From Azoarcus indigens (GTDB lineage: Bacteria; Pseudomonadota; Gammaproteobacteria; Burkholderiales; Rhodocyclaceae): a stretch of 64,000 bases of DNA. Positions 1-10,111 of this stretch are shown here, piece by piece; the first letter of the stretch is position 1; every line of letters begins with the position of its first letter. The stretch spans positions 372,001 to 436,000 of the forward strand of contig NZ_SNVV01000001.1 in assembly GCF_004361735.1 (NCBI RefSeq), given 5' to 3'. A program made the translations under genes and the position numbers. A model generated the notes under the pieces. It searched no databases. It had not been told where the DNA came from and saw nothing but the letters and a program-made list of their open reading frames with translations.

Positions 1-1
1 G

Positions 2-1216
<1,215 letters not shown>

Positions 1217-1376
1217 GAGAAGGATGCGGAGCGGCGCCCCATCCGCCCGGCCGGAGTGACAATCTGCGCCAGCGTGGCCGCAGCAGCGAAAACCAGCGTG
1301 ACATGGCGGCCCACGGCGCGGGTCCAGCGCTTAGAATCCGGGCTCTGCCCTGTCCGATAGGCCGCAAGACGCCGCC

Positions 1377-2882
1377 ATGTTCTCGCCTGTTCTCCCCATC
1401 TATTCCGTCGCCGGCATCCGCGAGATCGAGAAGACCCTCGTACCCACCGCCCGCCCCTCCCTGATGGAACGCGCCGGGCGCGCTGCGGCGGAGGACGCGG
1501 TGCGGCTCATCATGGACCGGCCCGGCCCCATCCTCATCGCCTGTGGCCCCGGCAACAACGGCGGCGACGGCTTCGTCATGGCGCGGCAGCTGCGCCAGGC
1601 CGGCCGCGACGTCACCGTTGCCTTCGCCGGTACGCCGGAAGGTCTGCCGACTGAGGCCGCCAAGGCGCATCACGACTACCTCGCTGCCGGCGGCAGCACT
1701 GTCTGCGACCTCCCGGCCGCGCCAGCGCAGGGCTGGGCGCTGGTGGTGGATGCCCTGTTCGGCATCGGTCTCACCCGCCCCATCGAAGGCCGCCTCGCCG
1801 CCTGGATCCATACCCTCAACGCCCAGCAGGCGCCGCGCATGGCGCTGGACGTGCCCAGCGGCCTGGATGCCGACACCGGCCGCCTGCTGGGCGCCACCTT
1901 CCACGCCACCCACACTACCACCTTCATTGCCCTCAAACCCGGCCTGCTGACACTGGACGGCCCCGACCACTGCGGCGAGATCTCGGTGCAGCGGCTGGAA
2001 GTCGATGGCCCTGCCTGGGTGCCGGCGCTCGGCCGCGCCATCCGCCCCAGCCTGTTCCGCGAACACCTGGTGCCGCGCCCGCGCAACACCCACAAAGGCC
2101 TGCATGGCGACGTCGGCATCCTCGGCGGCGACACCGGCATGGTGGGCGCCGCCCTGCTGGCCGGCCGCGCCGCGCTGTGGCTGGGCACCGGCCGGGTGCT
2201 GATCGGCCTGCTGGACGCCCAGGCGCCTGCCGTCGATCCGCTGCATCCGGAACTCATGCTGCGCAGGGCGGACGCGCTTCCCCAGCGGCTCACCGCCCTG
2301 GCCGTCGGCCCCGGCCTCGGCACCCGGCCGGAAGCCGCGCCCCTGCTGGCAGCCGCCTTGGCGCGCGACATTCCGCTGGTGCTGGATGCGGATGCCCTCA
2401 ACCTGCTGGGCCAGGACGCCAGCCTGCGCGACGCCCTGCTCCAGCGCAGCGCGCCCACCGTGCTCACGCCCCACCCGGCCGAGGCTGGCCGCATGCTGGG
2501 CAGCGACACCGCCAGCGTGCAGCGCGACCGCCTCGCCGCCACGCTGGAACTGGCCCGCCGCTTCCGCTCGCTGGTGGTGCTCAAGGGTTGCGGCAGCCTC
2601 ATCGCCACACCCGAGGGCAAGTGGTATGTGAATGGCACCGGCCACCCGGGCATGGCCACCGCCGGCATGGGCGACGTGCTCACCGGCCTGGTCGTCAGCC
2701 TGCTGGCCCAGGGCTGGCCGGCCGAATCGGCGCTGATCGCCGCTGTCCATCTGCACGGCGCCGCCGCCGACCGCCTGGCGCGGGAAGGCATAGGTCCCAT
2801 CGGCCTCACCGCCGGCGAGGTCATCGATGCCGCCCGCGGCGTCTACAACGGCTGGCTGATCGAGGCCACACGCAGCCGTTGA
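1377..2882 (+). CDS. nnr: Bifunctional NAD(P)H-hydrate epimerase / ADP-dependent NAD(P)HX dehydratase
   Basis: This 501-residue protein repairs NADHX and NADPHX, the hydrated damage forms of nicotinamide nucleotides. The N-terminal YjeF_N epimerase domain (about residues 1-215) carries the ACGPGNNGGDGF loop near residue 57. The C-terminal ribokinase-like dehydratase domain (about 225-495) carries GHPGMATAGMGDVLTGLV, with the catalytic-type Asp in GMGD. Length and domain order match the fused YjeF found in most bacteria. The ATG at 1377 begins MFSPVLPIYSVAGIREIEK, the usual start of the family. A TAGAAT hexamer at 1332-1337 may be its -10 box. The gene stands alone and is followed immediately by a convergent remnant gene. 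Confidence 0.96.
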   Translation: MFSPVLPIYSVAGIREIEKTLVPTARPSLMERAGRAAAEDAVRLIMDRPGPILIACGPGNNGGDGFVMARQLRQAGRDVTVAFAGTPEGLPTEAAKAHHDYLAAGGSTVCDLPAAPAQGWALVVDALFGIGLTRPIEGRLAAWIHTLNAQQAPRMALDVPSGLDADTGRLLGATFHATHTTTFIALKPGLLTLDGPDHCGEISVQRLEVDGPAWVPALGRAIRPSLFREHLVPRPRNTHKGLHGDVGILGGDTGMVGAALLAGRAALWLGTGRVLIGLLDAQAPAVDPLHPELMLRRADALPQRLTALAVGPGLGTRPEAAPLLAAALARDIPLVLDADALNLLGQDASLRDALLQRSAPTVLTPHPAEAGRMLGSDTASVQRDRLAATLELARRFRSLVVLKGCGSLIATPEGKWYVNGTGHPGMATAGMGDVLTGLVVSLLAQGWPAESALIAAVHLHGAAADRLAREGIGPIGLTAGEVIDAARGVYNGWLIEATRSR

Positions 2883-3200
2883 TCAGGCACCGCGCCGCTC
2901 GCCCGGCGTCATGCCGAAGCGGCGGCGGAAGGCCCGGTTGAAGTAGGAAAGGTCGGAGAAGCCGACCGCGTAGGCGATCTCGCTCACCCGCGTCCGACCG
3001 TTGCAGGCCAGTTGCCGCTCCGCCGCCAGCAGGCGCTGCTCCGGCAGATGGCCGGTAAAGGTCCGGCCCTGCTCCTTGAACAGCGCCTGCAGCATGCGCG
3101 GCGCCAGGTTCAGGTAGCCTGCGACCGCCGCAAGGTCCACCGACGGCTCACTCAGGCAGGCACGGATATAAGCGCAGCCCCATCCGTATCGACAAAAAAC
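2883..3200 (-). pseudogene. AraC-family regulator remnant (C-terminal HTH domain only)
   Basis: The reverse strand encodes about 100 residues matching the C-terminal DNA-binding domain of AraC/XylS regulators. It reads AYIRACLSEPSVDLAAVAGYL, then the second helix-turn-helix VSEIAYAVGFSDLSYFNRAF and FRRRFGMTPGERR. The reading frame continues upstream of the only plausible start (GTG at 3140) with AraC-like residues, but the N-terminal sensor domain is missing. Intact family members are 280-330 residues long. I therefore read it as the 3' end of a truncated gene, not as a complete small regulator. It abuts a broken aldehyde dehydrogenase, so a regulator/enzyme pair probably decayed together. 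Confidence 0.75.
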
Positions 3201-3284
3201 CCTGAAGATGAACGCCCCGCACGATCCGCAGCTGCGGGCCTACACTCCCTAGGTCGGCTCCGCGCCTGGGAGTCCCCCGATCAG

Positions 3285-3885
3285 CCGGTCACCCCGGTGA
3301 TCAATCCCTACACCCGCGAGCCCATCGCCCTGGTGCGGCAGGCCACCGCCGCCGACATCGCCGCTGCGCAGGAAGCCTGGGGCAAGACGCTGGCCTCCCA
3401 GCGCGAGGCCATCCTCTGCCGTGCCGCCGACCTCGTCGAAAAGCGCCGTATGGAGATCGCCAAGGTGCTGATCGAGGAAGGCGGCAATGTCTTTGGCAAG
3501 GCGATGCTCGAGTGCGACTATATGATCACCTTCCGCATCGCCGCTGGGCGCGGCCGCCGGCATCGCCCCCTTCCTGCTCACCGGCAAGAAGCTCGCGCCA
3601 GCGCTGGCGGCCGGCAGTGCCTTCGTGCTCAAGCCCTCGCCCTACGCCCCGCCGGCGGCGCTGAAGTTCGCCGAGATCCTGGAGGAAGCCGGCCTGCCGC
3701 CGGACGCATTCAACGTCATCCCGACCACCAATGAAGCGCTGGGCGACGAATTGTTCGCCGACCGGCAGGTGAAGCTGGTGACCTTCACCGGCTCGGCCAG
3801 GACCGGCCGCATCCTCGCCGAGCTCGCCGGCCGCTACATGAAGTGCATCGTGCTGGAACTGGGCGACAAGAGCCCCGTCGTCGTG
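3285..3885 (+). pseudogene. Aldehyde dehydrogenase remnant (internal deletion/frameshift, 3' truncated)
   Basis: Two aldehyde dehydrogenase segments lie in different frames. The first (about 3291-3543) reads VTPVINPYTREPIALVRQAT and continues through AADLVEKRRMEIAKVLIEEG, the N-terminal part of the NAD-binding domain. The second (3541-3885) reads PLGAAAGIAPFLLTGKKLAP, AGSAFVLKPSPY, VKLVTFTGSARTGRI and VLELGDKSPVVV, which is the middle of the fold up to just before the catalytic Glu/Cys region. The expected residues between the two parts are missing and the frame changes at the joint. Everything after about residue 250 of a normal 480-residue enzyme is gone. No function is expected. Confidence 0.85.
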
Positions 3886-3991
3886 CCAAGCTCAAGGCCC
3901 GCCTGCCCTGCCGGGCAAGCGGCGGCCTCGCAACGCTTGCCGGCGCGCCGACGCGGATTACAATCGCTGCAACCCCAAGCAGCCAGAGTTC

Positions 3992-5248
3992 ATGCAGAAA
4001 CTCAGCATCGACCGCCTCCAGCCCGGCATCTTCATTTCCCTCGCCTCCGTGGGCTGGCTGCGCCATCCCTTCCTGATCAACGAATTCCGTCTCTCAAGCG
4101 AGAAGCAGATCCAGGCGCTGCGCGAGATGGGCCTGACCGAGATCGCCTGGGACCCGGCGCGCAGCAGCGCCCAGCCCCTGCCTGAGCGTGCCGTCGGCGC
4201 CGCCCAGGGCGGGCCCGCCGACGAGGAAGATTTCAGCGGCGCCGCCCTGGCCGGCATGCTCGACGAGAAGCGCGGCCGCGCCGCCCAATTGCGCCAGCAG
4301 CGCGAGGGCCTCGCCCGGCGCGAACGCCAGTACGAGCAGGAAGCCATCGCCGCCGGCGAGATCCTCAAAGGCTTCGCCGCCAAGCCGGTGGAATCCCACG
4401 CCAGGGCCAGAAACCTGGTGGGTGGCGTGGTCAGCGGGCTGGTCGGCAGCGAGAGCATGGTCATCCACCTGGTGAACCAGAAAAGCCGCGAGGCCGGCAT
4501 TGCCTTCCACTCGCTCAACGTGATGGTGTTGTCGCTGCTGCTGGGCCGTGCCGCCAATCTAAGCGAGGAAGAGCTGAAGCTGCTGGGCATGGGCGCGCTG
4601 ATCCACGACATCGGCAAGGCGGAGATCCCCGCCCGCGTGCTGCGCAGCCCGGCCCGCACCCCGCCCGAGGAAGCTTTCTACCGCTCCCACATCGGCTACG
4701 GCGTCAAGGCGGTGGCAGCGGTGCGCGACCTGCCGGTACCGGTGCGCAACATCATCGCCTGCCACCATGAGCACTGGGATGGCAGCGGTTTCCCCAACGC
4801 CCTGGCCGGCGAGAAGATTCCACGGCTGGCGCGCTTCGCCGCCATCGGCAACCGCTACGACAATCTGTGCAACCCCTTCGACCTGCGCGAAGCCAAGACG
4901 CCGGCCGAAGCGCTGCGGCAGATGTTCCGCAGCGAGGCGGCCCACTTCGACCCCACGCTGCTGCAGCTCTTCGTCCGTACCATGGGCGTGTATCCGCCGG
5001 GCAGCTTCGTCTCCCTCTCCAACGGCGCCGTCGGCCTGGTGGTGGAGACCCACTCGGACGACCTGCTGCGGCCGCTGGTGATGCTCCACGACGCCGATGT
5101 GCCGCGCAACGAAGCCATGCTGCTGGACCTGAAGGAGGTGGACCTCAAGGTCGCCAGCGCCCTCAGCCCGGCCAAGCTGCCGGTGGAAGTGGTGGAGTAC
5201 CTCGCCCCGCGCGGCCGGGTGGACTACTACGTCGAGGGCAGCAGCTGA
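3992..5248 (+). CDS. HD-GYP domain cyclic-di-GMP phosphodiesterase (DUF3391 N-terminus)
   Basis: The 418-residue protein starts with a DUF3391 domain (about residues 1-130, MQKLSIDRLQPGIFISL). A helical linker follows, then an HD-GYP domain with HDIGK at residue 205 and HHEHWDGSGFPNALAGEKIP. The third residue of the eponymous motif is GFP instead of GYP, a conservative change seen in active members. HD-GYP proteins hydrolyse c-di-GMP at a metal centre and so affect motility, biofilm and secretion. No signal peptide or membrane segment is visible, so it is probably cytoplasmic. TACAAT at about 3959 is a possible -10 element. It follows the decayed aldehyde dehydrogenase with no functional link evident. 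Confidence 0.93.
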   Translation: MQKLSIDRLQPGIFISLASVGWLRHPFLINEFRLSSEKQIQALREMGLTEIAWDPARSSAQPLPERAVGAAQGGPADEEDFSGAALAGMLDEKRGRAAQLRQQREGLARRERQYEQEAIAAGEILKGFAAKPVESHARARNLVGGVVSGLVGSESMVIHLVNQKSREAGIAFHSLNVMVLSLLLGRAANLSEEELKLLGMGALIHDIGKAEIPARVLRSPARTPPEEAFYRSHIGYGVKAVAAVRDLPVPVRNIIACHHEHWDGSGFPNALAGEKIPRLARFAAIGNRYDNLCNPFDLREAKTPAEALRQMFRSEAAHFDPTLLQLFVRTMGVYPPGSFVSLSNGAVGLVVETHSDDLLRPLVMLHDADVPRNEAMLLDLKEVDLKVASALSPAKLPVEVVEYLAPRGRVDYYVEGSS

Positions 5249-5321
5249 GCACTCGCCGGCGCCGCTTTCTCCATCGCTGCACCGGCCAGGCCCGCTCCCG
5301 CCGACAACAAGAACAAGGACC

Positions 5322-6212
5322 ATGCCCGACTCCCCCACCCACCTGCTGCGCGCCGTCCTGCTGCTGCTCGGCGCGCTCGTGCTCTTCGTGCTGCTGGACG
5401 CAACCTCCAAATACCTTGGCCGCAGCTACCCGGTGCCCATGCTGGTATGGACACGCTACGTGGTGCATTTCCTGTTGATGGTGGTGTTCCTCGCGCCGTC
5501 GATGCGGCTGAGGCTGGTGAGCACCCAGCGCCCCGCCCGCCAGGTGGTGCGCTCGCTCTGCCTGCTGGGCACCACCTTCTGTGCCATGGCGGCGCTGTCG
5601 CGCATGCCGCTGGCGGAAACCACCGCCATCGTCTTCGCCGCGCCACTCATCGTCACCCTGCTCGCCCGGCCAGTGCTGGGCGAACGCATCGGCGCGCTGC
5701 GCTGGGCGGCGGTCACCGTCGGCTTCGCCGGCGTGCTGCTCATCGCCCGCCCCGGCAGCGGCCTGGTGGCGGATGGCATCGCCTTCGCCCTCGGCGGTGC
5801 GGTCAGCTACGCCATCTACCAGATCCTCACCCGCCAGCTGTCGCCCACCGAGAACCCGGTGACCATGCTGTTCTACACCGCGCTCATCGGCAGCGCCGGC
5901 ATGTCGCTGGCGCTGCCCTGGGTCTGGGGCGGGCCGGTGCCGGGGCTGGTGGACGGGCTGCTGTTCCTGTCCATGGGCGTGTATGGCGGCCTCGGCCACT
6001 TCCTGCTCATCCGCGCCTTCCGCGACGCGCCGGCTTCGGTGCTGTCGCCCATCCTCTATGTGCAGCTGGTGTGGGCCACGCTGTTCGGCTGGCTGGTGTT
6101 CGACCATGTGCCGGACGGCGCCGCGCTTGGCGGCATCCTGACCATCGCCCTGGCCGGCGCCATCATCGCGCTGGACAGCCGCCGCCCGCGGCCCGCGGTG
6201 GAGCCGGGCTGA
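5322..6212 (+). CDS. EamA/DMT superfamily membrane transporter
   Basis: This 296-residue, strongly hydrophobic protein shows about ten predicted membrane segments arranged as two EamA repeats. It starts with LRAVLLLLGALVLFVLLDATSKY, and the inner repeat begins near GIAFALGGAVSYAIYQIL. Length and organisation match drug/metabolite transporters, which usually export amino acids or small metabolites from the cytoplasm. The substrate cannot be read from sequence. The gene lies alone between the HD-GYP gene and nadC, both on the same strand, with a 73-bp gap upstream. Confidence 0.9.
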   Translation: MPDSPTHLLRAVLLLLGALVLFVLLDATSKYLGRSYPVPMLVWTRYVVHFLLMVVFLAPSMRLRLVSTQRPARQVVRSLCLLGTTFCAMAALSRMPLAETTAIVFAAPLIVTLLARPVLGERIGALRWAAVTVGFAGVLLIARPGSGLVADGIAFALGGAVSYAIYQILTRQLSPTENPVTMLFYTALIGSAGMSLALPWVWGGPVPGLVDGLLFLSMGVYGGLGHFLLIRAFRDAPASVLSPILYVQLVWATLFGWLVFDHVPDGAALGGILTIALAGAIIALDSRRPRPAVEPG

Positions 6213-6283
6213 GGCAGGCCCGGTCCGTTGCGGCCGGGGGCCGGTGCTAAAATCGCCCGGTCCACCTAGAAGCGACTCCACTC

Positions 6284-7132
6284 ATGACTCTTTCCGAGCA
6301 GCTCCGCGTCGAGATCCAGCGCAACGTCGCCACCTCCCTGGCCGAAGACATCGGCACCGGCGATCTCACCGCCCGCCTCATTCCCGCCGGCACCGATGCC
6401 CGCGGCCGCGTCATCACCCGCGAAAACGCAGTGGTCTGCGGTACCGCCTGGTTCGACGCCACCTTCGCCGCCCTGGACCCGGCGTCCACCGTGCTCTGGC
6501 ACGTGCGCGACGGCGACCGCGTCGAGGCCGGCCAGACCCTGTGCGACGTGGTCGCCAACGCCCGCACCCTGCTCACCGCCGAACGCACCGCGCTGAACTT
6601 CCTGCAGCTGCTCTCCGGCACCGCCACCGTCACCCGCCGCTTCGTGGACGCGGTGGCCGGCACCCGCGCCAGGATCATCGACACCCGCAAGACCCTGCCC
6701 GGCCTACGCCTGGCGCAGAAGTACGCGGTGGCGGTGGGCGGCGGCACCAACCACCGCATCGGCCTCTACGACGGCATCCTGATCAAGGAGAACCACATCA
6801 TCGCCGCCGGCGGCATCCGCCAGGTGGTAGAGCAGGCGCGCGCCATCGCACCCTCCAACGTTTTCATCGAGGTCGAAGTGGAGAACCTGGAGGAACTGCG
6901 CGAGGCGCTGGACGCAGGCGTCACCATGGTGCTGCTGGACAACATGAGCATGGAGGAAATGGCCGAGGCGGTGCGCATCACCAATGGCCGCGCCGAGCTA
7001 GAAGCCTCCGGCGGCGTCAGCTTCGACAAGGTGCGCGCCATCGCCGAAACCGGGGTGGACCGCATCTCCATCGGCAGCCTGACCAAGGACGTCACCGCGC
7101 TGGACCTGTCGCTGCGTCACGTCGAGGAATGA
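6284..7132 (+). CDS. nadC: Nicotinate-nucleotide pyrophosphorylase (quinolinate phosphoribosyltransferase)
   Basis: The 282-residue enzyme converts quinolinate and PRPP to nicotinate mononucleotide, CO2 and pyrophosphate in de novo NAD synthesis. The signature [20 protein letters not shown] followed by [20 protein letters not shown] is complete and the length is typical. The ATG at 6284 gives [20 protein letters not shown] and the expected [17 protein letters not shown] hexamer at 6248-6253 is a reasonable -10 element. A strong intrinsic terminator follows at 7167. Together with nnr this is the second nicotinamide-nucleotide gene nearby, though they are not in one operon. Confidence 0.97.
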   Translation: MTLSEQLRVEIQRNVATSLAEDIGTGDLTARLIPAGTDARGRVITRENAVVCGTAWFDATFAALDPASTVLWHVRDGDRVEAGQTLCDVVANARTLLTAERTALNFLQLLSGTATVTRRFVDAVAGTRARIIDTRKTLPGLRLAQKYAVAVGGGTNHRIGLYDGILIKENHIIAAGGIRQVVEQARAIAPSNVFIEVEVENLEELREALDAGVTMVLLDNMSMEEMAEAVRITNGRAELEASGGVSFDKVRAIAETGVDRISIGSLTKDVTALDLSLRHVEE

Positions 7133-7166
7133 GGCGGCTGTGGCCTGAACCAGCGCGTCGAAAGCA

Positions 7167-7199
7167 GAACGGCCCGCCAATGCGGGCCGTTCGGTTTTT
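7167..7199 (+). terminator. Intrinsic terminator after nadC
   Basis: A perfect 11-bp stem (GAACGGCCCGC / GCGGGCCGTTC) with a CAAT loop is followed by GGTTTTT. It lies 34 bp past the nadC stop, in the gap between nadC and the convergent efflux operon. Confidence 0.93.
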
Positions 7200-7233
7200 C
7201 AGCGCCGGACGTACCGGCTACCGGCGCCATCGT

Positions 7234-8805
7234 TCAATGCCCGGCATCCATCGCCGGAGCGCCACCACCGCCCGCCGGCTGACGCTGCGGCTTGGCCAGC
7301 CAGATCAGCGCCCCCAACCCCAGCAACAGCAGGCCGGACAGCCAGAAGTACTCGTTGGCCGACAGCATGTAGGCCTGGGCGTTGAGCTGGCGCTCGATCT
7401 GCGCCAGCGCCGCGTCCTGGCTCATGCCCAGCGACATCAGGCTGTCCAGGTAGCTGCGCGCCGCCGGCTCGTAGGCATTCACATGCTCCGCCAGCTGGGC
7501 GTGGTGCATGGAAGCGCGGTTCTCCCAGGTGGTGGTGGACACCGAGGTGCCCACCGCCGCCGCCACCATGCGCAGGAAGTTGGACAGGCCGGAGGCCGCC
7601 GGAATGCGGTCCGGCGACAGGCCGGACAGGGTCAGCGAAGTCAGCGGAATGAAGAAGGCCGCCACCGCCGCGCCCTGGATCAGCTGCGGCAGCACCAGCT
7701 GCCACGGCCCCACGCCCAGGGTGAATTCAGAACGCATGAAATTCACCACCGCGAACAGGATGAAGGCGGCGCTGGCGTAGAGCCGCGGATCGGTCTTGTG
7801 CAGCGTCTTGCCCACCACTGGCGACAGGATCATGGCGAAGATGCCGATGGGCGCGGTCACCAACCCCGCCCAGGTAGCGGTGTAGCCCAGGTATTGCTGC
7901 AGCCACAGCGGCATCAGCACCACGCTGCCGAAAAACATGCCGTAGCCCAGCGCGATCGCCACCACGCCGGTGGAAAAGTTGCGCCGCTTGAACAGCGAGA
8001 GATCAACGATGGGGTGCTTCTCGCCCAGCTCCCAGATCAGGAAGAAGCAGAAGCCCACCACAGCGGTCACACCCAGGGCGACGATCTGGGCGGAGGCGAA
8101 CCAGTCCAGCTCCTTGCCCTTCTCCAGCATTACCTGCAGCGCGCCCACCCACAGCACCAGCAAGCCCAGGCCGACCACGTCTATCGGCAGCTTGCGGGTG
8201 GGCGACTCGCGATGACGGAAGATGCGCCAGGTAACCAGGCCGGCGAGCAGGCCGGCGGGCACGTTGATGTAGAAGATCCACGGCCAGGACATGTTGTCCG
8301 AGATCCAGCCGCCGAGGATGGGCCCCAGCACCGGCGCGATCAGCGTGGTCATCGACCAGGCCGCCAGCGCCACGCCCGCCTTGGCGCGCGGAAAGCTCTG
8401 CAGCAGCAGCGCCTGTGACAGCGGAATCATCGGCCCGGCCACCAGGCCCTGCAGCACGCGGAAGGCGATGAGCATCTCCAGGCTGCCAGAGAGGCCGCAC
8501 AGCAGCGAGGCCAGCACGAACAGCAGCACCGAGCCGACGAACAGCCGCACCTGGCCGAAACGCTGGGTGAGCCAGCCGGTGAGCGGCATGGAGATGGCGT
8601 TCGCCACCGCGAAGGAGGTGATCACCCAGGTGCCCTGGCTGGGGCTGACGCCGACGTCGCCGGAGATGGCCGGGATGGACACGTTGGCAATCGTCGTGTC
8701 CAGCACGTTCATGAAGGTGGCGAGCGACAGCGACACCGTGGCGATGGCCAGGGTGCGGCCGCTCAGCGGCGGTGGCGGCGCAGAGGTAGGCGCGGCGGCC
8801 TGCAT
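7234..8805 (-). CDS. emrB: DHA2-family MFS multidrug efflux permease (EmrB type)
   Basis: This 523-residue inner-membrane protein has the 14-segment layout of DHA2 drug:H+ antiporters. The first helix region reads MNVLDTTIANVSIPAISGDV, with the family D and the following motif PSQGTWVITSFAVANAISMP. Motif A is visible at GWLTQRFGQVRLF and motif C-like sequence at GPMIPLSQALLLQSFP. It is the last gene of the reverse-strand operon nodT-emrA-emrB, 14 bp after the membrane fusion gene, so the pump is tripartite. Substrates are unknown; EmrB relatives export hydrophobic uncouplers and antibiotics. Regulation is presumably by the adjacent MarR protein. Confidence 0.94.
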   Translation of the reverse strand: MQAAAPTSAPPPPLSGRTLAIATVSLSLATFMNVLDTTIANVSIPAISGDVGVSPSQGTWVITSFAVANAISMPLTGWLTQRFGQVRLFVGSVLLFVLASLLCGLSGSLEMLIAFRVLQGLVAGPMIPLSQALLLQSFPRAKAGVALAAWSMTTLIAPVLGPILGGWISDNMSWPWIFYINVPAGLLAGLVTWRIFRHRESPTRKLPIDVVGLGLLVLWVGALQVMLEKGKELDWFASAQIVALGVTAVVGFCFFLIWELGEKHPIVDLSLFKRRNFSTGVVAIALGYGMFFGSVVLMPLWLQQYLGYTATWAGLVTAPIGIFAMILSPVVGKTLHKTDPRLYASAAFILFAVVNFMRSEFTLGVGPWQLVLPQLIQGAAVAAFFIPLTSLTLSGLSPDRIPAASGLSNFLRMVAAAVGTSVSTTTWENRASMHHAQLAEHVNAYEPAARSYLDSLMSLGMSQDAALAQIERQLNAQAYMLSANEYFWLSGLLLLGLGALIWLAKPQRQPAGGGGAPAMDAGH

Positions 8806-8819
8806 GGCAGCGTCTCCGC

Positions 8820-10097
8820 TCAGCGCAGCACGGCCAGCGGCGCATGGCCGGCGGGAGTGCCGGCCACCGGGGTGCCGGCCACCGGGGTGCCGGCCACCGG
8901 ACTGCCGGCCACCGGCGCGCCGCGCGACACCGCGGCGCCGAGGTTGGCGGCGACGATGGCCTCCACCCGCTGGCGCGCGCCATCGGCCAGCGAGGGCATG
9001 GCCTCGCTGCTGCGGCGCGCCGTCACCCCGGCGCTGGCCAGCGGCTGGCCGTCACCCGGATCACGCCTGTCCACATCCACCACCATGGAGAGGCCGATGC
9101 GCAGCGGATGCGCCTTCAGTTCCTCCGGGTCCAGCGCGATGCGTACCGGCACCCGCTGCACAACCTTGATCCAGTTGCCGGTGGCGTTCTGCGCCGGCAG
9201 CAGGGCGAAGGCGGAACCAGTGCCGGCGGCCAGGCCGACGACGCGGCCGTGGTACTCCACCTTGCTGCCGTAGAGGTCGGCGGTGAGCACCGCGCGCTGG
9301 CCAGGATGCATGCCGCCCAGCTGGGATTCCTTGAAATTGGCCTCCACCCACAGGCTGTCCAGCGGCACCACCGCCATCAGCGGCTGCCCCGGCGACACCC
9401 GGGTGCCCACCTGCACGCTGCGCTTCACCACCTGGCCGGCGATGGGCGCGGGCAGCCTGGCGCGCTGCAGCGCCAGCCAGGCCTCTTCCACCTTGGCGGC
9501 GGCCTGGGCCACGCTGGGGTGCTGCTCCACCGTGGTGTTGTCGATCAGTGCATGATTGGAGGCGCGCTGCTCGCGGGCATTCGCCAGCGCCGCCTCGGCC
9601 GCGTTCACCGTGCTGCGGGCGTGCTGCAGTTCTTCGCCGGACACCGCGCCAGTGCCGGTGAGCGCCTCGCGCCGGCGCAGGTCGTCGCGGGCGCGGGCAA
9701 GGTCGGACTGGCGCTGCGCCACGGTGGCGTCCAGCGAGGCGCCGGTGGCGAACAAGGTGCGCACCTCGCGCACGGTGCGCGCCAGCGCGGCCTCCGCCTG
9801 GTCCAGCGCCACCTGGGCGTCGGCCGGGTCCAGTTCCACCAGCACGGTGCCGGGTCGCACCTGGTCGGTATCGTCGGCATGGATGGCCAGCACGGTGCCG
9901 GCGATCTGCGGGGTGATCTGCACCACGTCGCCGGCCACGTAGGCATCGTCGGTATCCACATGGTGGCGCGCTTCTATCGCCCACCAGGCGCCCCAGGCGA
10001 TGCCTATGGTGCCGAACACCAGCGCGGTCAGCAGCAGCATGGCGGGGCGCCGGCGCGGCGCGGAACTGGCGGGGGATCGGTTTTCGCTGTCAGACAT
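8820..10097 (-). CDS. emrA: HlyD/EmrA-family membrane fusion protein
   Basis: This 425-residue periplasmic adaptor has one N-terminal membrane segment (MLLLTALVFGTIGIAWGAWW). A lipoyl-type half follows (DAYVAGDVVQITPQIAGTVL), then a long coiled-coil hairpin, the second lipoyl half (LPAPIAGQVVKRSVQVGTRV) and a beta-barrel. It joins the inner-membrane EmrB permease to the outer-membrane NodT channel. The C-terminal 30 or so residues are unusual: a low-complexity run of GTPVA-type repeats encoded by a 15-bp tandem repeat. The gene is 14 bp from the next (nodT) and from emrB, consistent with one transcript. Confidence 0.94.
   Translation of the reverse strand: MSDSENRSPASSAPRRRPAMLLLTALVFGTIGIAWGAWWAIEARHHVDTDDAYVAGDVVQITPQIAGTVLAIHADDTDQVRPGTVLVELDPADAQVALDQAEAALARTVREVRTLFATGASLDATVAQRQSDLARARDDLRRREALTGTGAVSGEELQHARSTVNAAEAALANAREQRASNHALIDNTTVEQHPSVAQAAAKVEEAWLALQRARLPAPIAGQVVKRSVQVGTRVSPGQPLMAVVPLDSLWVEANFKESQLGGMHPGQRAVLTADLYGSKVEYHGRVVGLAAGTGSAFALLPAQNATGNWIKVVQRVPVRIALDPEELKAHPLRIGLSMVVDVDRRDPGDGQPLASAGVTARRSSEAMPSLADGARQRVEAIVAANLGAAVSRGAPVAGSPVAGTPVAGTPVAGTPAGHAPLAVLR
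8857..8916. repeat. 15-bp tandem repeat, four copies, inside emrA
   Basis: Units of GTGCCGGCCACCGGG (plus-strand reading) occur at 8857, 8872, 8887 and 8902. The first two are identical and the last two differ by one and two bases. Since 15 is a multiple of three, the array encodes tandem Gly-Thr-Pro-Val-Ala repeats in the EmrA C-terminus, and copy number can change without a frameshift. Confidence 0.93.
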
Positions 10098-10111
10098 GAT
10101 GTCTCCGGGAA

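Noticed and set aside
3012-3734. Intact small gene covering the AraC/aldehyde dehydrogenase patch
   Set aside because: The frame joins unrelated antisense AraC sequence to an aldehyde dehydrogenase fragment and shifts frame within it; it is a product of decay.
6244-8418. 724-residue open frame on the plus strand
   Set aside because: It overlaps nadC in another frame and runs antisense to emrB, with low-complexity His/Arg/Gln content.
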